Of a DNA stretch of 64,000 nt, positions 54,897 through 63,067 are shown in pieces. The position numbers were made by a program, and so were the translations under genes. This DNA is from Arthrobacter sp. 18067 (GTDB taxonomy: Bacteria > Actinomycetota > Actinomycetes > Actinomycetales > Micrococcaceae). The notes under the pieces are model-generated. The model saw nothing but the letters and a program-made list of their open reading frames with translations. It searched no databases and was not told the origin of the DNA. The stretch is taken from NCBI RefSeq assembly GCF_902706295.1, contig NZ_CACSJJ010000001.1:124001-188000 (forward strand), given 5' to 3'. How positions within the stretch are numbered: the stretch's first letter is position 1; every line of letters begins with the position of its first letter.

Positions 54897-55324
54897 GCTG
54901 CGAACTCCACGAGCTTGAGGTCTACGGCCATGTTGCCGCGGGTGGCGTTGGAGTAAGGGCAGATCTGGTGCGCTTTGGCCATCAGCTCTTCAGCGGTGGT
55001 GCGGTCCAGTGCAGGCAGGGCGATCTCGAGTTCGGCGGCCAGACCGTAGCCTTCGCTGTCCGTCAACGCACCGAAGTGGATCTTTGCAGCAACAGCCGAA
55101 TCGCTGAGGTCGGCGCGCTCTTTGCGGCCCACCAGGCGGAGCGCGGAGTGGAAGCACGCAGCGTAGCCGGCAGCGAAAAGCTGCTCCGGGTTGGTGCCTT
55201 CACCGTTGCCACCGAGTTCCACGGGGCTGGCAAGTGCTACATCCAGTTTGCCGTCATTCGTGCGGGCGTTGCCGTCGCGGCCTTCGCCGGAGGCCAGTGC
55301 CTCGGCAGTGTAGAGAGTCTTCAT
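54893..55324 (-). CDS. ohr: Organic hydroperoxide resistance protein
   Basis: 143-residue Ohr/OsmC-type thiol peroxidase that reduces organic hydroperoxides. Both redox cysteines are in place, in GYAACFHSAL (about residue 57) and QICPYSNATRG (about 121), with the conserved Arg/Glu network implied by GTNPEQLFAAG. The 44-bp gap to ohrR and overlap with the oxidoreductase gene make one operon. The OhrR-like box upstream of ohrR would control all three genes. Confidence 0.95.
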   Translation of the reverse strand: MKTLYTAEALASGEGRDGNARTNDGKLDVALASPVELGGNGEGTNPEQLFAAGYAACFHSALRLVGRKERADLSDSAVAAKIHFGALTDSEGYGLAAELEIALPALDRTTAEELMAKAHQICPYSNATRGNMAVDLKLVEFAA

Positions 55325-55368
55325 GGTGTTTCCGTTTCTCTTCGGGAATGGATGGCTTGGAAAACTTT

Positions 55369-55803
55369 TCAGAGTGAGTTGTTCAGCGCTGCCGTGAGCT
55401 TGCCGAGGGTGGCGTGCAGCTGTTCGATCTCGTCGGCAGAAAGGCCGGCGGCGTCCGCGAGGCGCTGGGGCACTGCCTGGGCGCGGTCGCTCAAGGCGGT
55501 CCCTGCGCCGGTCAGGACGACGTCCACGCGACGCTCGTCCTCTGCGGAGCGGCGGCGTTCCACCAGGCCCAAAGCTTCGAGCCGCTTGAGCAGGGGCGAG
55601 AGCGTTCCGGAATCAAGGCCCAATTCGGCACCGAGGTCGCGAACGCTCCGAGGCTCCTGCTCCCACAGGACCAGCATCACCAGGTACTGCGGGTACGTCA
55701 GGCCAAGGTCCTCCAGCACGGGGCGGTAGACCGCCGTCGCAGCCTTGGAAGCCGAGTACAGCGCAAAGCAAACCTGGTGGCGGAGGCGGGGTGCATCACT
55801 CAT
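55369..55803 (-). CDS. ohrR: OhrR, MarR-family peroxide-sensing repressor
   Basis: 144-residue winged-helix repressor. The peroxide-sensing cysteine is in RHQVCFALYSASKA (Cys about residue 12), in the same setting as Cys22 of Xanthomonas OhrR; VRDLGAELGLDSGTLSPLLKRLEALGLV (about 54-81) is the helix-turn-helix and recognition helix. ATG 55803 starts MSDAPR; an upstream extension to 55863 would run through the operator. It is first in the ohrR-ohr-oxidoreductase operon and its own box lies just before it. Confidence 0.93.
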   Translation of the reverse strand: MSDAPRLRHQVCFALYSASKAATAVYRPVLEDLGLTYPQYLVMLVLWEQEPRSVRDLGAELGLDSGTLSPLLKRLEALGLVERRRSAEDERRVDVVLTGAGTALSDRAQAVPQRLADAAGLSADEIEQLHATLGKLTAALNNSL

Positions 55804-55816
55804 GAATAAAACGATA

Positions 55817-55837
55817 GTGCACAATTCAATTGTGCAC
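55817..55837. promoter_or_regulatory. OhrR box
   Basis: A perfect 21-bp palindrome: GTGCACAATT (55817-55826), C, AATTGTGCAC (55828-55837), 14 bp upstream of the ohrR start. The ACAATT/AATTGT core is as in known OhrR boxes. Confidence 0.8.
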
Positions 55838-55857
55838 AACTCATCTACGCCGAGCGC

Positions 55858-55924
55858 ACCCAACTGAGTAACAGCACCTGTCCTAATGAGGGCTCAATGG
55901 AGCAGGTGCTGTTACTCAGTTGGG
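55858..55924 (-). repeat. 67-nt hairpin repeat, family 1 copy B
   Basis: Perfect 23-bp arms (55858-55880 and 55903-55925) with a 22-nt loop. On the minus strand it begins CCCAACTGAGT, has CATTGAGCCCTCATTA in the centre and ends CAGTTGGGT, matching copy A (18806-18872) in length, ends and centre. It lies 1 bp past the amidohydrolase stop, between that gene and the ohrR control region. Confidence 0.85.
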
Positions 55925-55926
55925 TA

Positions 55927-57132
55927 TTACTGCTCGAGGTCGCGGATGGTGCGGAGGGCAGCTGCGGTCAGGACGCGGATGGCGTAGCCGAGGGCGCGTT
56001 CGTCCACGACGAAGTCGCCGCGGTGAAGATCGTATTCTTCGCCGCCGGGCGTGTGCGTGCCGAGGCGCATCATGGCGCCGGGAATGTCGGCCAGGAACCA
56101 GGCGAAGTCCTCCCCACCCATGGACTGCGGGGTGAGGACCACTGCGTTCTCACCCAACTCCGCGCGGGCAGAGGCTTCGATGAGGGCTGTCTCGTGCTCG
56201 GAATTGACCACCGGGGGCACGCCGCGGGTGTGCTCCATGTGGACGTCCACGCCGTAGGGCGCGGCAACCTGCTTCACCACTTCGTCCAGCAACTCCCCCG
56301 CACTGTGCCAGGCGTCGCGGTCAAGGCAGCGCATGGTGCCGGCCATATAGCCGGAGCCGGGGATGGCGTTGGGCGCAGAGCCCGCGGAGATCTGGCCCCA
56401 GACAACGGACACGCCACTGCGGACATCCACCCGGCGGGAAAGAACGGCGGGGACGTTGATGGCGATCTGCGACAAAGCGAAGACGAGGTCCTCGGTCAGG
56501 TGTGGCCTGGACGTGTGGCCGCCCCTGCCGGAGAGTTCAATCTTGATGGTGTCCGACGCCGAGGTAATGGCACCGATGCGGGTGCCGATCTGGCCCACGT
56601 TGATCCGGGGATCGCAGTGCAGCGCCAGGATACGCGGCACGCCTTCAAGCACGCCCTGCTCGATACAGGACAACGCGCCACCGGGCATGGTTTCCTCGGC
56701 AGGCTGGAAGATGATCCGGACCGTGCCACCCAGCGGATTGTTCTTGTGCATCCGCTGCAGCGTCAAGGCAATGCCGAGCATGGCAGTGGTGTGGACGTCG
56801 TGCCCGCAAGCATGGGTAACGCCATGGTTCTTCGACGCGAATGGCAGGCCGGTTTCCTCAATGATCGGCAGTGCGTCAATGTCCCCGCGAAGGGCCGTGG
56901 CAATGGGGCCTTCGCCCACATCAACCGTCAGCCCGGTCTCCTCCAGCCGCCGCGGCTTCAGCCCGGCTGCTTCAAGCCGCTCCACGAGCTTGTCCGTGGT
57001 GCGGAATTCCTTAAAGGACAGCTCCGGGTGCGCATGGAGGTCACGCCGGAATTCGATGAGGCCGGGAAGCAGTTCATCAACCCAAGGACTCACCACGGGA
57101 GCGGGCTCGGTTTCAGTCGTGTAATTGCGCAC
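55927..57132 (-). CDS. M20 family amidohydrolase
   Basis: 401-residue metallo-amidohydrolase of the aminoacylase/IAA-amino acid hydrolase group. Typical motifs: FRRDLHAHPELSFKE (about residues 28-42), ALRGDIDALPI (about 80-90), HACGHDVHTTAMLG (about 107-120, Cys and His metal ligands) and SMGGEDFAWFL (about 340-350). It hydrolyses N-acylated amino acids or related amides; the natural substrate is unknown. The start is GTG 57132. It lies between manC and the ohr operon on the minus strand, bounded by hairpins on both sides. Confidence 0.93.
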   Translation of the reverse strand: MRNYTTETEPAPVVSPWVDELLPGLIEFRRDLHAHPELSFKEFRTTDKLVERLEAAGLKPRRLEETGLTVDVGEGPIATALRGDIDALPIIEETGLPFASKNHGVTHACGHDVHTTAMLGIALTLQRMHKNNPLGGTVRIIFQPAEETMPGGALSCIEQGVLEGVPRILALHCDPRINVGQIGTRIGAITSASDTIKIELSGRGGHTSRPHLTEDLVFALSQIAINVPAVLSRRVDVRSGVSVVWGQISAGSAPNAIPGSGYMAGTMRCLDRDAWHSAGELLDEVVKQVAAPYGVDVHMEHTRGVPPVVNSEHETALIEASARAELGENAVVLTPQSMGGEDFAWFLADIPGAMMRLGTHTPGGEEYDLHRGDFVVDERALGYAIRVLTAAALRTIRDLEQ

Positions 57133-57170
57133 GTCACAACTCTAGTCATCCGTGGCCCGCGAAGAACGAA

Positions 57171-57223
57171 AGCCACCTCTTGGTTACGCTGCGTTCAGCG
57201 GCAGGACAACCAAAGAGGTGGCT
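57171..57223 (-). terminator. manC terminator
   Basis: AGCCACCTCTTGGTT (57171-57185) pairs with the complement at 57208-57223 with one bulged base. It starts 20 bp past the manC stop on the minus strand. Confidence 0.7.
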
Positions 57224-57242
57224 CACGGTATAAGCGGTTGCC

Positions 57243-58376
57243 TTACAGAACGTCCGTATCGCCGCTGGCTTTGAGGGCGTCAACCGTGCCCTTGACCAGT
57301 TGGGCGTGTTCCTTGGTGGTGACCAGGAGTGCGTCCGGGGTGTCCACGATGACTACGTCCTTGATGCCGATCAGGGCAATAACACGCTTGGTATCGGATA
57401 CCACCACTCCGCTGGCATTTTCAGCAAAGACGCGCGCGCCTTCACCAAGCACCGTCACTTCGTCGACGTCGCCGGCGTTGTTGAGGCGACCGATCGCGGC
57501 AAAGTCGCCAACGTCGTCCCACCGGAAAGTGCCAGGCACGACGGCGACATCGCCGGCCGCCGCTGCGGGCTCGGCCACCGCGTAGTCAATGGCAATCTTG
57601 GGCAGGGTGGGCCAGACACGTGCGGTCACTTCGGCGCGCTGCGGCGTATCCCAGGCCTCGGCGATTTCCTGCAGGCCCGCGAAGAGCTCCGGCTGGTTGG
57701 CTTCCAAGTGCTTGAGCATGAGGGCCACAGGAGCGACGAACATGCCGGCGTTCCAGACGTAGTCGCCTGCCTCGACGTACTTGTTGGCAACTTCCTGGCT
57801 GGGCTTCTCCACGAACTCCGCAACTGCAAGGGCGTTGGGGGCGCCTTCGACGTGGAGGGCCGCGCCGGAACGGATGTAACCGAAGCCAGTGGACGGGTGC
57901 GTTGGCTTGATGCCAATGGTGACGATCTTGCCCATGGCGGCGGTATAGATCGCCTCGCGCACGGTTTCCTGGAAGAGATCGTCAGGACTGATGACCTGGT
58001 CTGCTGCGAAGGAGCCCATGATGGTGTCCGGATCGCGGCGATACAGGATGGCAGCGGCCAGTCCGATGGCAGCGCCGGAGTCCTTGGGTTCGCTTTCGAG
58101 CACCAGTTCGTCGTCCCCTATTTCAGGGAGCTGGCGGCACACTGCGGCACGGTGTGCCTCGCCGGTTACTACGAGCACCCGCTCGCCGGCCAGCGGCTCG
58201 AGGCGGTCATAGGTGGCCCTCAACAACGTGCTGCCGGAACCGGTCAGATCGTGGAGGAACTTGGGCGCGGCGGCACGCGAGAGCGGCCACAGCCGGGTCC
58301 CCACACCGCCCGCCGGAATGACCGCATGGAAGCGGTTCATGGGCGATTCCGGGTATTTCGCGTCTTCTGTACTCAC
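57243..58376 (-). CDS. manC: Mannose-1-phosphate guanylyltransferase
   Basis: 377-residue nucleotidyltransferase making GDP-mannose from mannose 1-phosphate and GTP. The nucleotide-binding motif VIPAGGVGTRLWPLSR is at about residues 19-34 and the FVEKPSQE motif at about 194-201; the later GTFRWDDVGDF is typical of ManC. It lacks a C-terminal isomerase half, so it is monofunctional. GDP-mannose feeds mannosylation of lipids, glycans or proteins. The start is GTG 58376, 253 bp from divergent sdhC. It is a single-gene unit. Confidence 0.94.
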   Translation of the reverse strand: MSTEDAKYPESPMNRFHAVIPAGGVGTRLWPLSRAAAPKFLHDLTGSGSTLLRATYDRLEPLAGERVLVVTGEAHRAAVCRQLPEIGDDELVLESEPKDSGAAIGLAAAILYRRDPDTIMGSFAADQVISPDDLFQETVREAIYTAAMGKIVTIGIKPTHPSTGFGYIRSGAALHVEGAPNALAVAEFVEKPSQEVANKYVEAGDYVWNAGMFVAPVALMLKHLEANQPELFAGLQEIAEAWDTPQRAEVTARVWPTLPKIAIDYAVAEPAAAAGDVAVVPGTFRWDDVGDFAAIGRLNNAGDVDEVTVLGEGARVFAENASGVVVSDTKRVIALIGIKDVVIVDTPDALLVTTKEHAQLVKGTVDALKASGDTDVL

Positions 58377-58511
58377 CGCAACACTTTATCCGACGCAGCC
58401 GGGAAGCCCCGCAGAACGCCACGCATGTGGTCTTCGTCTCAAGCGCTGACGAAAAACGCCTGAATACGGGCAGGAAACATGGAATTAACAAGCAGAGAAG
58501 CCAGTCCTAAA

Positions 58512-58540
58512 TTGAATATGCTGTTAGCGAAGCCTAGATT
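58512..58540 (+). promoter_or_regulatory. Putative sdhCDAB promoter
   Basis: A -35-like TTGAAT (58512-58517) and a -10-like TAGATT (58535-58540) are 17 bp apart. A perfect inverted repeat CCTAAAT/ATTTAGG (58506-58512 and 58538-58544) frames them and may be an operator. The 253-bp gap 58377-58629 has no gene. Confidence 0.5.
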
Positions 58541-58629
58541 TAGGCGTGAGCTACGAGTGCTCTCGCAGCAGGCGTTCCCCCCGCATGGATCCCATGCCAG
58601 CGCCGCTGTGTTGCAGGAAGGTTTAATCA

Positions 58630-59010
58630 GTGCCGACAAAACCAGCTGGCACCTTGTACCGCGGCCGTGAAGGCATGTGGTCCTGGGTTGGACACCGTAT
58701 TACCGGTGTAGTGATCTTTTTCTTCTTGTTGGTCCATGTGCTGGACACCTCATTGGTGCGCGTGTCCCCTGAGGCCTACACGGCCGTCATTGGTGCTTAC
58801 AAGAACCCCCTCATGGCCCTGGGGGAAACGGGCCTGGTCGCTGCGATCATTTTCCACGCCTTCAACGGCCTGCGCGTGATTGCCATCGACTTCTGGAAGA
58901 AGGGCGCGAAGTACCAGCGCCAGATGCTGTGGATCGTGCTTGCGCTGTGGCTGGTCACGTTCGCCGGCTTCGCCATCCGCCACCTTTCCCTCGCGCTGGG
59001 AGGCCACTAA
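58630..59010 (+). CDS. sdhC: Succinate dehydrogenase cytochrome b subunit
   Basis: 126-residue membrane anchor with three helices (VIFFFLLVHVLD, GETGLVAAIIFHAFNGLRVIA, MLWIVLALWLVTFAGFAI regions). HRITGVVIFFF (about 22-32) and FHAFNGLRV (about 78-86) hold the heme and quinone-site residues of SdhC. The start is GTG 58630. It is first of sdhCDAB, 3 bp before sdhD. Confidence 0.94.
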   Translation: MPTKPAGTLYRGREGMWSWVGHRITGVVIFFFLLVHVLDTSLVRVSPEAYTAVIGAYKNPLMALGETGLVAAIIFHAFNGLRVIAIDFWKKGAKYQRQMLWIVLALWLVTFAGFAIRHLSLALGGH

Positions 59011-59013
59011 GCC

Positions 59014-59490
59014 ATGACAACGATCGAATCCCCGCGCAGCGGGAAAATCGGCTCCGGCAAGATCGCACCGAAGTACAACCGCACCGGCTCCAGCCGCGGC
59101 AACTTCGAGATGATCGCCTGGCTCTTCATGCGCCTCTCCGGCATCGTCCTGGTGGTGCTGATCTTCGGCCACCTCTTCGTGAACCTGCTGGTGGGCGAAG
59201 GCATCCACGCCATCGACTTCGGCTTCGTAGCCGGCAAGTGGGCCGATCCCTTCTGGCAGTTCTGGGACCTGGCCATGCTCTGGCTTGCCATGCTGCACGG
59301 CACCAATGGCGTCCGCACCATCATCAACGACTACGCCGAGAAGGACTCCACGCGCTTCTGGCTCAAGATGGTCCTTTACGCGGCCACCCTGGTCATCATC
59401 ATCCTGGGCACGCTGGTGATCTTCACCTTCAACCCGTGCCCCGTGGTGGACGGCGTTCAGCTTCCCGGCGGATTCTGCCCGGCCCCGTAG
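59014..59490 (+). CDS. sdhD: Succinate dehydrogenase hydrophobic membrane anchor
   Basis: 158-residue membrane subunit with three helices after a basic N-terminal region (KIGSGKIAPKYNRTGSSRG). FMRLSGIVLVVLIFGHLFVN (about 39-58) and MLWLAMLHGTNGVRTIINDYA (split, about 89-109) carry the His/Ser positions typical of SdhD. With SdhC it binds heme b and menaquinone. The C-terminus ends in NPCPVVDGV, outside the last helix. A 100-bp gap without a hairpin precedes sdhA. Confidence 0.92.
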   Translation: MTTIESPRSGKIGSGKIAPKYNRTGSSRGNFEMIAWLFMRLSGIVLVVLIFGHLFVNLLVGEGIHAIDFGFVAGKWADPFWQFWDLAMLWLAMLHGTNGVRTIINDYAEKDSTRFWLKMVLYAATLVIIILGTLVIFTFNPCPVVDGVQLPGGFCPAP

Positions 59491-59590
59491 AGGCCGAGCC
59501 ACAGCGGCGATGCCGGTTTGATACGGCACGCCTGACGTAGCGGAGCAGCCTCCGCCGACCATCTGAATTTTGAAAGAGAGAGCATCTGGT

Positions 59591-61390
59591 ATGCAGGTCC
59601 ATAAGTACGACGTCGTCATTGTCGGTGCAGGTGGCGCCGGCATGCGCGCCGCGATCGAGTCCGGTCAGCGCGCACGCACAGCGGTACTGACCAAGCTCTA
59701 CCCCACCCGCTCGCACACCGGTGCGGCCCAGGGTGGAATGTGTGCAGCACTGGCCAATGTCGAAGAAGACAACTGGGAATGGCACACCTTTGACACCATC
59801 AAGGGTGGCGACTACCTGGTTGACCAGGACGCAGCCGAGGTCATGGCGAAGGAAGCCATCGACGCCGTGCTGGACCTGGAAAAGATGGGCCTGCCGTTCA
59901 ACCGCACGCCCGAGGGCCGGATTGACCAGCGCCGCTTCGGCGGCCACACCCGCGACCACGGCAAGGCCCCCGTCCGCCGTGCTTGCTATGCGGCCGACCG
60001 TACCGGCCACATGATCCTGCAGACGCTGTACCAAAACTGCGTCAAGCACAACGTTGAGTTCTACAACGAGTACTACGTCCTGGACCTGCTGATCGTCGAA
60101 GAAGACGCAGTGCGCGAAGACGGTACTCCGTACAAGCAGAAGCGTGTTGCCGGCGTGGTCTCCTACGACCTCGCTTCCGGTGAACTTCACGTCTTCCAGG
60201 CCAAGTCCGTCGTGTTCGCCTCCGGCGGCGCCGGCAAGGTCTTCAAGACCACGTCCAACGCCCACACCCTCACGGGCGACGGCATGGGCATCGCGTTCCG
60301 CCGCGGCATCCCCCTGGAAGACATGGAGTTCTTCCAGTTCCACCCGACCGGCCTGGCCGGCCTGGGCATCCTCCTCACCGAGGGTGCACGTGGTGAAGGT
60401 GCCATCCTGCGTAACTCGGAAGGTGAGCGCTTCATGGAGCGCTACGCCCCCACCATCAAGGACCTTGCACCCCGTGACATCGTGGCCCGCGCCATGGCGA
60501 ACGAAGTGCGTGAAGGCCGCGGTTGTGGTCCGAACAAGGACTACGTCCTCCTGGACCTGACCCACCTTGAGCCGGCGCACATCGAAGCCAAGCTCCCGGA
60601 CATCACCGAATTCGCCCGCACCTACCTGGGTGTGGAACCGTTCACCGACCCGGTCCCCGTTTTCCCGACGGCGCACTATGCCATGGGCGGCATCCCCACG
60701 AACATCACCACCGAGGTGCTGCAGGACAACGACACGATCGTGCCGGGCCTCTACGCAGCCGGTGAAGTTGCCTGTGTATCCGTACACGGCTCCAACCGAC
60801 TCGGCACCAACTCGCTCCTGGACATCAACGTGTTCGGCAAGCGCGCCGGCATTGCCGCCGCTGAGTACTCCAAGACGGCCGACTACGTCGAGTTGCCCGA
60901 GGATCCCGAGGCAATGACCCGTGGCATCCTGGGCGGCCTGCTCAACGGCAACGGCACCGAACGTGTTGCACAGATCCGCAAGGAACTGCAGGACACCATG
61001 GATGCCAACATGCAGGTGTTCCGTACCAAGGAATCGCTGGAGCAGGTCCTCAGCGACATCGCGTCCTTCGAGGAGCGCTACAAGAACGTCACTGTCCAGG
61101 ACAAGGGCAAGCGCTTCAACCTGGACCTCCTGGAAGCAGTGGAACTGGGCTTCCTGCTGGACATGGCCAAGGTCATGACCGTCGGTGCCCTGCACCGTGA
61201 AGAGTCCCGCGGTGGGCACTACCGTGAGGACTTCCCGGACCGCAATGACGAAAAGTTCATGAAGCACTCCATGGCTTACCTGGACAATTCCGTCACCGTC
61301 GACTCCTCGGCGGAATCCGTCGCGGGCATCCGTCTTGAGACGAAGCCCGTCATCTTCACCCGTTACGAGCCGATGGAGCGTAAGTACTAA
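59591..61390 (+). CDS. sdhA: Succinate dehydrogenase flavoprotein
   Basis: 599-residue subunit that oxidises succinate to fumarate with covalent [16 protein letters not shown] (about residues 12-24) binds FAD, and the FAD-linked His is in [11 protein letters not shown] (about 40-50). Substrate-site motifs [12 protein letters not shown] and the later [15 protein letters not shown] are conserved. ATG 59591 begins [12 protein letters not shown]; the in-frame ATG at 59570 would add seven residues. The stop TAA shares a base with the sdhB ATG. The product fumarate is used by FumC encoded at the other end of the window. Confidence 0.97.
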   Translation: MQVHKYDVVIVGAGGAGMRAAIESGQRARTAVLTKLYPTRSHTGAAQGGMCAALANVEEDNWEWHTFDTIKGGDYLVDQDAAEVMAKEAIDAVLDLEKMGLPFNRTPEGRIDQRRFGGHTRDHGKAPVRRACYAADRTGHMILQTLYQNCVKHNVEFYNEYYVLDLLIVEEDAVREDGTPYKQKRVAGVVSYDLASGELHVFQAKSVVFASGGAGKVFKTTSNAHTLTGDGMGIAFRRGIPLEDMEFFQFHPTGLAGLGILLTEGARGEGAILRNSEGERFMERYAPTIKDLAPRDIVARAMANEVREGRGCGPNKDYVLLDLTHLEPAHIEAKLPDITEFARTYLGVEPFTDPVPVFPTAHYAMGGIPTNITTEVLQDNDTIVPGLYAAGEVACVSVHGSNRLGTNSLLDINVFGKRAGIAAAEYSKTADYVELPEDPEAMTRGILGGLLNGNGTERVAQIRKELQDTMDANMQVFRTKESLEQVLSDIASFEERYKNVTVQDKGKRFNLDLLEAVELGFLLDMAKVMTVGALHREESRGGHYREDFPDRNDEKFMKHSMAYLDNSVTVDSSAESVAGIRLETKPVIFTRYEPMERKY

Positions 61391-62172
61391 TGACGACCGA
61401 AATGGCAGAGCCCGCTTCCAAGATCGAGCTCCCGGCAAGCGTTGCCGGCGACGGTGAAATCCCCACGTTCCACATCACGCTCCGCGTGCGCCGCTACGAT
61501 CCCGAAATCTCGGACGAAGCACGCTGGGACGACTACAAGCTGACCATGTACGGCACGGACCGCGTGTTGGATGCCCTGCACAAGGTCAAGTGGGAAATCG
61601 ACGGCACCGTTTCCTTCCGTCGCTCCTGCGCCCACGGCGTGTGTGGCTCCGATGCAATGCGCATCAACGGCCGCAACCGCCTCGCTTGCAAGACGCTGCT
61701 GAAGGACCTGGACACCACCAAGCCCATCACCGTCGAGCCGATCAAGGGCCTCCCCGTGGAGAAGGACCTGATCGTGGACATGGAACCCTTCTTCCAGTCC
61801 TTCCGCGAAGTCATGCCGTTCCTGATCAACAAGGGCCACGAGCCCACCAAGGAACGCCTGCAGTCCGTTGAGGACCGTGAGCGCTTTGACGACACCACCA
61901 AGTGCATCCTTTGCGCAGCCTGCACCTCGTCCTGCCCGGTCTTCTGGACCGACGGCCAGTACTTTGGACCGGCAGCAATCGTCAACGCACACCGCTTCAT
62001 CTTCGATTCCCGTGATGACGCCGGCGACATGCGCCTTGAGATCCTCAACGACAAAGAGGGCGTGTGGCGTTGCCGCACCACCTTCAACTGCTCGGAAGCA
62101 TGCCCTCGTGGCATCCAGGTGACCCAGGCAATTGCCGAGGTCAAGCAGGCCATTCTGGCCCGCAAGATCTAG
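61390..62172 (+). CDS. sdhB: Succinate dehydrogenase iron-sulfur subunit
   Basis: 260-residue subunit carrying three iron-sulfur clusters. The [2Fe-2S] Cys run is SCAHGVCGSDAM and a later Cys in RLACKTLL (about residues 76-98); the [4Fe-4S] and [3Fe-4S] ligands are in CILCAACTSSCPVFW (about 172-186) and FNCSEACPRG (about 235-244). It ends shortly after, at LARKI. It starts within the sdhA stop codon (TAATG) and is followed by a strong hairpin. Confidence 0.97.
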   Translation: MTTEMAEPASKIELPASVAGDGEIPTFHITLRVRRYDPEISDEARWDDYKLTMYGTDRVLDALHKVKWEIDGTVSFRRSCAHGVCGSDAMRINGRNRLACKTLLKDLDTTKPITVEPIKGLPVEKDLIVDMEPFFQSFREVMPFLINKGHEPTKERLQSVEDRERFDDTTKCILCAACTSSCPVFWTDGQYFGPAAIVNAHRFIFDSRDDAGDMRLEILNDKEGVWRCRTTFNCSEACPRGIQVTQAIAEVKQAILARKI

Positions 62173-62195
62173 CCACCGTTCTTCAAAGAACAAAC

Positions 62196-62243
62196 ACGAC
62201 GACGGCGCCACTCACCACTGATGGTGAGGGGCGCCGTCGTCGT
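62196..62243 (+). terminator. sdhCDAB terminator
   Basis: A 14-bp perfect outer stem (62196-62209 with 62230-62243) encloses TCACCA/TGGTGA and a tetraloop. The base reads ACGACGACGG as in the fumC terminator. Confidence 0.88.
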
Positions 62244-62287
62244 TAATCACTTTCTTCAACCGGTCAATGCAACGCAAGGAGACCAAC

Positions 62288-63064
62288 GTGTCACGCTCCG
62301 AAAAGATCAGCTTCACCGGAAGCACCGGCGATACGTTGGCGGGCGTCGTGGACGTTCCTGAGGGCCCGGTACGGGGCTGGGGCCTCTACTCCCACGGCCT
62401 GACGCTCGGCAAGGACAGTCCTGCCGCTTCCCGTATCTGCAAGGGGCTGGCCGAGCAGGGCATTGGAATGCTGCGCTTCGACAATCTGGGCTTGGGCGGC
62501 TCAGCAGGTGAATGGTCGGCGGGATCGTTCAGCGTGAAGGTGGCCGACACCATCCTGGCCGCGGAATTCATGCGGGAACAGGGCCGGGGAATCTCCCTGC
62601 TGGTGGGCCACTCCTTCGGCGGTGCTGCTGTGCTTGCCGCTGCCCGCGATGTCCCGGGGCTCAACGCCGTGGTGACTGTTGGCGCACCCTACGAGCCCAA
62701 ACACGTTGAGCACATGTTCGACGCCGAAATTGAGGACATCCTGCGCGATGGCAGCGCTGTGGTGGACCTCGGTGGACGTCCCATGGAGGTCCGCCGCCAC
62801 TTTGTGGAGGATGTGGAACGCGCCGATCTGCGCGACTGCATCCGCACCCTCCACAAGCCGCTCATGGTGATGCACTCCCCCACCGACAACACCGTGGGGA
62901 TCGATAACGCCAGTGAGATCTTCCGTACCGCCCGGCACCCCCGGAGTTTTATATCGCTGGAGGGCAGCGAGCATCTCCTCACCGGGAAGGGCCAGGCAGC
63001 ACGGGTTGCCCGGATTATCAGCGCGTGGGCGGATCCCTATCTGGAGATCCGCGACGCCGGTTAG
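62288..63064 (+). CDS. Alpha/beta hydrolase (OsmC-associated type)
   Basis: 258-residue hydrolase. The nucleophile elbow is GHSFGG (about residues 103-108), an oxyanion-site HG appears in LYSHGLTLGKDS (about 37-48), and the late ASEIFRTARHPRSFISLEGSEHLL (split, about 209-232) holds the likely Asp and His. This matches the N-terminal half of bifunctional alpha/beta hydrolase-OsmC proteins, but the OsmC half is missing here. GTG 62288 is chosen because AAGGAG lies seven bases upstream. It follows the sdh terminator and converges on the sugar-binding protein gene, 3 bp between stops. The substrate is unknown. Confidence 0.88.
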   Translation: MSRSEKISFTGSTGDTLAGVVDVPEGPVRGWGLYSHGLTLGKDSPAASRICKGLAEQGIGMLRFDNLGLGGSAGEWSAGSFSVKVADTILAAEFMREQGRGISLLVGHSFGGAAVLAAARDVPGLNAVVTVGAPYEPKHVEHMFDAEIEDILRDGSAVVDLGGRPMEVRRHFVEDVERADLRDCIRTLHKPLMVMHSPTDNTVGIDNASEIFRTARHPRSFISLEGSEHLLTGKGQAARVARIISAWADPYLEIRDAG

Positions 63065-63067
63065 CTG

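Noticed and set aside
55897..57585. Open frame of 562 codons on the plus strand
   Set aside because: Antisense to the M20 amidohydrolase and part of manC; no ribosome site or motif.
58439..58670. Short frames on both strands before sdhC
   Set aside because: They lie over the likely sdh promoter and leader and have no ribosome site or similarity.
59429..61438. Open frame of 669 codons on the minus strand
   Set aside because: It is the antisense shadow of sdhA and sdhD ends; composition is His/Val/Gly-rich with no family motif.
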